This document shows, piece after piece, positions 60,202-64,000 of a DNA stretch of 64,000 nt. Source of the stretch: Pseudomonas sp. Marseille-Q3773 (GTDB lineage: Bacteria; Pseudomonadota; Gammaproteobacteria; Pseudomonadales; Pseudomonadaceae); the NCBI RefSeq assembly GCF_916618955.1, contig NZ_OU745390.1, forward strand, positions 372,001 to 436,000, read 5' to 3'. Each line of letters starts with the position of its first letter. Within the stretch, counting starts at the first letter, position 1. The notes under the pieces were generated by a model. That model worked only from the letters and a program-made list of their open reading frames with translations. It searched no databases and was not told the origin of the DNA. The position numbers and the translations under genes were made by a program.

Positions 60202-60780
60202 TCAGGGAATGACCACGCCTTCCTTGGTCAGCATATCCACCAGCCGAATCAAAGGCAGCCCGATCAGGCTGGTCGCATCACACCCGTGCGTGCTCTGGAA
60301 CAGGCTCACCCCCAGCCCCTCCGCCTTGAAGCTGCCAGCGCAATCCAGCGGCTGCTCTGCCGCCACATAGCGCTCCACCTGCTCGCGGCTCAGTTCACGC
60401 AAGGTCACGGTAAACGGCACGCAGTCCACCTGGCATGCTCCCGTGGCGCTGTTGAGCAATGCCAGCCCGGTCAGAAAGCTCACTTGTTGCCCGCTGCTCT
60501 CCAGCAGCTGTTCGCATGCGCGCTCGAAGGTGTGCGGCTTGCCCAGTACCTGTTCGCCCAGCACTGCGACCTGGTCCGAACCAATGATCAGGTGCGCGGG
60601 GTGGCTGCCCGCCAGCGCCTCTGCCTTTTGTCTGGCCAGCCGGCGCACCAGCTCTGCCGCCGGTTCGCCATCCAGGCGCTGTTCGTCTATGTCAGGGCTT
60701 GCCCAGGTGAAAGGCAGGCGCAGGCGTGCGAGCAGTTCGCGGCGATAGGCAGAGCTGGAAGCCAGTAGCAGGGGAAGCAT
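60202..60780 (-). CDS. Maf-like nucleotide pyrophosphatase (YceF type)
   Basis: A 192-residue protein. ATG 60780 (MLPLLLASSSAYRRELLARL) is preferred to a longer start. Maf motifs: SSSAYRRELL, LIIGSDQVAVL and the KAEGLGVSLF segment. YceF-type Maf proteins hydrolyse 7-methyl-GTP, so a nucleotide house-cleaning role is likely. It is divergent from the yceD-rpmF operon, whose promoter lies in the 97-base space. Confidence 0.9.
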   Translation of the reverse strand: MLPLLLASSSAYRRELLARLRLPFTWASPDIDEQRLDGEPAAELVRRLARQKAEALAGSHPAHLIIGSDQVAVLGEQVLGKPHTFERACEQLLESSGQQVSFLTGLALLNSATGACQVDCVPFTVTLRELSREQVERYVAAEQPLDCAGSFKAEGLGVSLFQSTHGCDATSLIGLPLIRLVDMLTKEGVVIP

Positions 60781-60839
60781 GGTAGACTCCTGAATCGGTT
60801 GAACCAAATTCTATCACGCACGATGCCGCCGAATTTCCT

Positions 60840-60868
60840 TTGACAGGGGCGGGGGGCATCCCTAGAAT
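60840..60868 (+). promoter_or_regulatory. consensus sigma-70 promoter of the yceD-rpmF-plsX-fab operon
   Basis: TTGACA (60840-60845), 17 bases, TAGAAT (60863-60868). It is one of the best promoters in the window, and the predicted start falls 2-3 bases before ATG 60878. Confidence 0.8.
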
Positions 60869-60877
60869 GCTGCGCCT

Positions 60878-61405
60878 ATGTTGAATGACCCGATTCCACC
60901 TCACGTTGACCCGCGCAAATTGGCTGATCGTGGCGTAACCCTCAACGGTTCGCTGCAACTCGCTGATTTGGAAAGACTCTGCGACCCGCTTTCCGACAAT
61001 GTCGGTACGGTGCAGGCGAAGTTCGATTTTGAACGAGATGAACAGCACGTGGTGGTTATCCACAGCGAGCTGGACGTCGAGGTCAAGATGGTTTGCCAGC
61101 GTTGTCTTGAGCTGGTCACCCTGCCGATCCACAGCGAATGCACATACGCCGTGGTGAAGGAGGGTGCGAATACCCAGTCGTTGCCGAAAGGCTATGACGT
61201 GCTGGAACTGGGCGAAGATCCATTGGATCTGCAGGCATTGATCGAGGAGGAGCTTCTGCTCGCCTTGCCGATCGTGCCTGCTCACCATCCGGAAGAATGC
61301 CAGCAGCCGGCGGGCGCAGACGAGCCCGAATCGAGCAAGGACGAGGTATCGCGGTCCAACCCGTTCAGTGTTTTGGCGCAGTTAAAGCGTGACCCAAACG
61401 TTTAG
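60878..61405 (+). CDS. yceD: YceD family protein
   Basis: A 175-residue acidic protein conserved upstream of rpmF; it is thought to act in 23S rRNA accumulation (DUF177). The CQRCLELV motif is the conserved zinc-like pair, and the acidic DVLELGEDPLDLQALIEEELLLALPIVP segment follows. The ATG at 60878 has no ribosome site and is almost at the predicted transcript start, so translation may be leaderless. The rpmF start follows after 13 bases. Confidence 0.9.
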   Translation: MLNDPIPPHVDPRKLADRGVTLNGSLQLADLERLCDPLSDNVGTVQAKFDFERDEQHVVVIHSELDVEVKMVCQRCLELVTLPIHSECTYAVVKEGANTQSLPKGYDVLELGEDPLDLQALIEEELLLALPIVPAHHPEECQQPAGADEPESSKDEVSRSNPFSVLAQLKRDPNV

Positions 61406-61418
61406 GAGTTAATCAATT

Positions 61419-61601
61419 ATGGCTGTTCAGCAGAACAAAAAATCCCGCTCTGCCCGTGACATGCGCCGTTCGCACGACGCCCTGTCGGAAAACGCGCTGT
61501 CGGTAGAGAAAACCACCGGTGAAGTACACCTGCGCCACCACGTTTCGCCAGAAGGCGTATACCGTGGTCGCAAAGTGATCGACAAGGGCGCTGACGAGTA
61601 A
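61419..61601 (+). CDS. rpmF: ribosomal protein bL32
   Basis: The 60-residue large-subunit protein, standard sequence [20 protein letters not shown] to the end. It lacks the zinc-binding cysteines, as do many Gammaproteobacteria. TAGGAG upstream. Confidence 0.98.
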
Positions 61602-61604
61602 TCC

Positions 61605-62615
61605 TTGTCCGCTCAGATCATCGCGATCGACGCAATGGGCGGGGACTTCGGTCCCCGCAGCATTGTCCAGGCTAGCATTGCCTGCCTTTCGGCTACTCCC
61701 TCGCTGCACCTGACCCTCGTCGGTCAACCCTCCCTCCTTGAAGATCTTGTCAGCGGCCTTGCGGCTGCGGATCGCGCGCGCCTGCAGATTGTGGCCGCCA
61801 GCGAGGTGGTCGGCATGGACGAGCGGCCCTCCCAGGCGTTGCGCGGCAAGCCCGATTCGTCGATGCGCATTGCTCTCGAACTGGTGCGCGACGGCAAGGC
61901 CCATGCCTGCGTCAGTGCTGGCAACACCGGCGCGCTGATGGCGCTGTCGCGGTTCGTGCTCAAGACCCTGCCGGGGATCGATCGGCCTGCCATGGTGGCT
62001 GCGATCCCGACCCAGTCTGGCTATTGCCAGCTGCTCGACCTGGGGGCCAACGTCGATTGCAGCGCCGAAAACCTCTATCAGTTTGCCGTGATGGGCTCGG
62101 TGGCCGCGCAGGCGTTGGGTGTGCACAGGCCGCGTGTGGCGCTGTTGAACATCGGCACCGAAGACATCAAGGGCAACCAGCAGGTCAAGTTGGCGGCCAG
62201 CCTGCTGCAGAACGCCCGCGGGCTCAACTACGTCGGCTTCGTCGAAGGCGATGGGTTGTATCGCGGCGAGGCCGATGTGGTGGTCTGCGACGGGTTCGTT
62301 GGCAACATCCTGCTCAAGTCCAGCGAAGGCTTGGCAACCATGATCGGTGCACGCATCGAGCAGTTGTTCAAGGGTGGCCTGTTGTCGCGGGCCGCTGGCG
62401 CCATGGCGATGCCGCTGCTCAAGCGCCTGCAGGCCGATCTGGCGCCGGCGCGGCACAATGGGGCGAGCTTTCTCGGGTTGCAGGGCATCGTCATCAAGAG
62501 CCATGGCTCGGCGGGTGTGCAGGGCTTCCAGAGTGCCATCCAGCGGGCGTTGATCGAGATCCAGGAAAACCTGCCGCAGCGCTTGCACGGGCGGCTGGAG
62601 GACCTGTTGCCTTGA
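61605..62615 (+). CDS. plsX: phosphate acyltransferase PlsX
   Basis: A 336-residue enzyme forming acyl-phosphate from acyl-ACP for phospholipid synthesis. It starts with TTG 61605, 3 bases after the rpmF stop, giving [19 protein letters not shown]. Motifs: [34 protein letters not shown] and [16 protein letters not shown]. The TTG start and tight spacing suggest coupled, tuned translation. Confidence 0.95.
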   Translation: MSAQIIAIDAMGGDFGPRSIVQASIACLSATPSLHLTLVGQPSLLEDLVSGLAAADRARLQIVAASEVVGMDERPSQALRGKPDSSMRIALELVRDGKAHACVSAGNTGALMALSRFVLKTLPGIDRPAMVAAIPTQSGYCQLLDLGANVDCSAENLYQFAVMGSVAAQALGVHRPRVALLNIGTEDIKGNQQVKLAASLLQNARGLNYVGFVEGDGLYRGEADVVVCDGFVGNILLKSSEGLATMIGARIEQLFKGGLLSRAAGAMAMPLLKRLQADLAPARHNGASFLGLQGIVIKSHGSAGVQGFQSAIQRALIEIQENLPQRLHGRLEDLLP

Positions 62616-62805
62616 CTTGTACCGTCCTCTGTACGGGGTGCACCCGCGAAGGGGGGTACAGGCTGACAAAGACTTTAGGCATATCGCCGATGAAGTGCTT
62701 AAATGTGACCGCTTGGTCTGCGTCTCCATCCAAGCTTTCAGATTCCGCGCCTGGCCCAGGGCCTGGCGCACCCTATCCGACGACAAGATCATAAGGGCTT
62801 GTTCA
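62616..62805. other. plsX-fabD intergenic region
   Basis: 190 bases with a CCGCGAAGGGGGG-containing stretch and AT-rich sequence. A promoter for fabD-fabG is possible, but I see no strong match. Confidence 0.35.
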
Positions 62806-63744
62806 ATGTCTGCATCTCTCGCATTCGTCTTTCCCGGTCAAGGTTCCCAGTCGCTGGGCATGCTCGCCGAGCTCGGCGCCGAGAAGCCAGTGATCATCGA
62901 AACCTTCAAGGAAGCTTCCGAGGCACTCGGTTACGACCTGTGGAAGCTGGTCCAGGAAGGCCCGGAAGAACAACTCAACCAGACCGACAAGACCCAGCCG
63001 GCGATTCTCACCGCGTCCATTGCGCTGTGGCGCCTGTGGCTGGAAGAAGGCGGCGCAAAGCCCGCTTTCGTTTCCGGTCACAGCCTGGGTGAATACAGTG
63101 CCTTGGTCGCTGCGGGCAGCATCAGCCTGAAAGACGCCGTGCGCCTGGTCGAACGTCGTGGCCAGCTGATGCAGGAAGCCGTGCCGGCCGGCCATGGCGC
63201 CATGGCCGCCATTCTTGGTCTGGACGACGCCGTGGTGGTTGAGATCTGCGCCGAAGCGGCCGAAGACGAGGTGGTCAGCGCGGTCAACTTCAACTCGCCA
63301 GGCCAGGTGGTCATCGCCGGCAACAAGGCCGCGGTGGACCGTGCCATGGAGCTGTGCAAGGCCAAGGGTGCCAAGCGCGCCCTGCCACTGGCGGTCAGCG
63401 TGCCGTCGCACTGCGCGCTGATGAAGCCGGCTGCCGAGCGCTTTGCCGACGCGGTCAACGCCATCGAGTGGAAGGCCCCGCAGATTCCGGTCGTGCAGAA
63501 CGTCACCGCGACCGTTGCCGCTGACCTCGACGCCCTCAAGCAGGACCTGCTGGCGCAGCTGTACCAGCCGGTGCGCTGGGTCGAGTGCGTGCAGACCCTG
63601 GCGGCCAACGGTGCCGTCAACCTGGTCGAGTGCGGCCCCGGCAAGGTGCTGGCTGGCCTGAACAAGCGTTGCGCCGACGGTGTGACCACCTACAACCTCA
63701 ACACCCCTGACGCCGTCGCCGCCACCCGCGCGGCGCTGGCCTGA
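62806..63744 (+). CDS. fabD: malonyl-CoA:ACP transacylase
   Basis: A 312-residue enzyme moving malonyl from CoA to acyl carrier protein, starting fatty-acid elongation. ATG 62806 (MSASLAFVFPGQGSQSLGML). Nucleophile Ser in GHSLGEYSAL, Arg in LVERRGQLMQEA, and the catalytic His in SVPSHCALM. It precedes fabG by 15 bases. Confidence 0.96.
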   Translation: MSASLAFVFPGQGSQSLGMLAELGAEKPVIIETFKEASEALGYDLWKLVQEGPEEQLNQTDKTQPAILTASIALWRLWLEEGGAKPAFVSGHSLGEYSALVAAGSISLKDAVRLVERRGQLMQEAVPAGHGAMAAILGLDDAVVVEICAEAAEDEVVSAVNFNSPGQVVIAGNKAAVDRAMELCKAKGAKRALPLAVSVPSHCALMKPAAERFADAVNAIEWKAPQIPVVQNVTATVAADLDALKQDLLAQLYQPVRWVECVQTLAANGAVNLVECGPGKVLAGLNKRCADGVTTYNLNTPDAVAATRAALA

Positions 63745-63759
63745 TTTGGAGAAGCTTGC

Positions 63760-64000
63760 ATGAGCCTGCAAGGTAAAGTTGCACTGGTCACCGGCGCCAG
63801 CCGTGGCATTGGCCAGGCCATCGCCCTCGAGCTGGGTCGCCAGGGCGCGACCGTAATCGGTACCGCCACCTCGGCTTCCGGCGCCGAGCGCATCGCCGCC
63901 ACCCTGAAAGAGCACGGCATCACCGGTACCGGCATGGAACTGAACGTGACCAGCGCGGAGTCGGTCGAGGCTGTGCTGGCCGCCATCGGCGAACAGTTCG
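63760..64000 (+). CDS. fabG: 3-oxoacyl-ACP reductase FabG, 3' end outside window
   Basis: The first 80 residues of a classical SDR: MSLQGKVALVTGASRGIGQA with the NADPH-binding TGASRGIG. ATG 63760 follows GGAG. The position after fabD identifies it as FabG of fatty-acid synthesis. The catalytic part lies beyond the window. Confidence 0.93.
   Translation, partial: MSLQGKVALVTGASRGIGQAIALELGRQGATVIGTATSASGAERIAATLKEHGITGTGMELNVTSAESVEAVLAAIGEQF

Overview
The window is about 64 kb of high-GC, gene-dense chromosome from a fluorescent Pseudomonas, most likely the Pseudomonas putida group. I infer this from the protein sequences, from REP-type inverted repeats of the kind common in that group, and from gene order that, as I remember it, follows two conserved Pseudomonas blocks. 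One resembles the P. aeruginosa PA2811-PA2852 region (efp, ohr, class II DAHP synthase, DEAD-box helicase, tpm, htpX, alaA, msrB, gpx, sagS, fadE, ABC exporter). The other resembles PA2963-PA2985 (comEC, exbBD, lpxK, kdsB, murB, rne, rluC, sppA, maf, rpmF, plsX, fabD, fabG). No database search was possible, so locus comparisons are from memory. There is no phage, insertion sequence, integron or CRISPR array, and I did not find a clearly new multi-gene system.

Layout. 0-11 kb: a degenerate acireductone-dioxygenase-like cupin, small conserved proteins, an ankyrin protein, a ZIP metal transporter, an LtaS-type sulfatase/transferase, an RraB-type RNase E regulator, a dead molybdo-domain/cytochrome c fusion, a glutamine amidotransferase, CorA, PlsC and a crotonase. 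11-27 kb: tRNA-Ser, a TonB receptor with a REP pair in its promoter space, MFS and SDR genes with LysR regulators, a Gre-like factor, the EarP/EF-P pair, ohrR-ohr, TauE, a DUF1127 protein, class II AroF and a spermidine-synthase-like protein. 27-43 kb: DEAD-box helicase with a long leader, DODA-type dioxygenase, TPMT, HtpX, AlaA, MsrB-Gpx, the hybrid kinase SagS, an AAA protein coupled to free-methionine sulfoxide reductase, a Glu/Gly tRNA array and FadE. 43-64 kb: GST, ABC exporter, then envelope and macromolecule synthesis genes: comEC, exbB-exbD-lpxK-ycaR-kdsB-ptp-murB (almost all start/stop overlapped), rne, rluC, a phosphatase, sppA, maf, and the yceD-rpmF-plsX-fabD-fabG operon.

Themes. 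Several genes protect against oxidants (Ohr/OhrR, MsrB, Gpx, fRMsr, GST) and cluster around sagS. RNase E lies near its rRNA and lipid neighbours, and an RraB-type modulator is about 47 kb away. The most unusual signals are regulatory or architectural: a tandem palindrome array at 882-925, a TetR-like palindrome before the crotonase, a Fur-box-like site before the ABC exporter, strong promoters that would give near-leaderless yceD and rluC mRNAs, a predicted leader of about 730 nt for rne, a dioxygenase-like cupin that has lost a metal ligand, and a 39-codon antisense C-terminal extension at a synteny junction.
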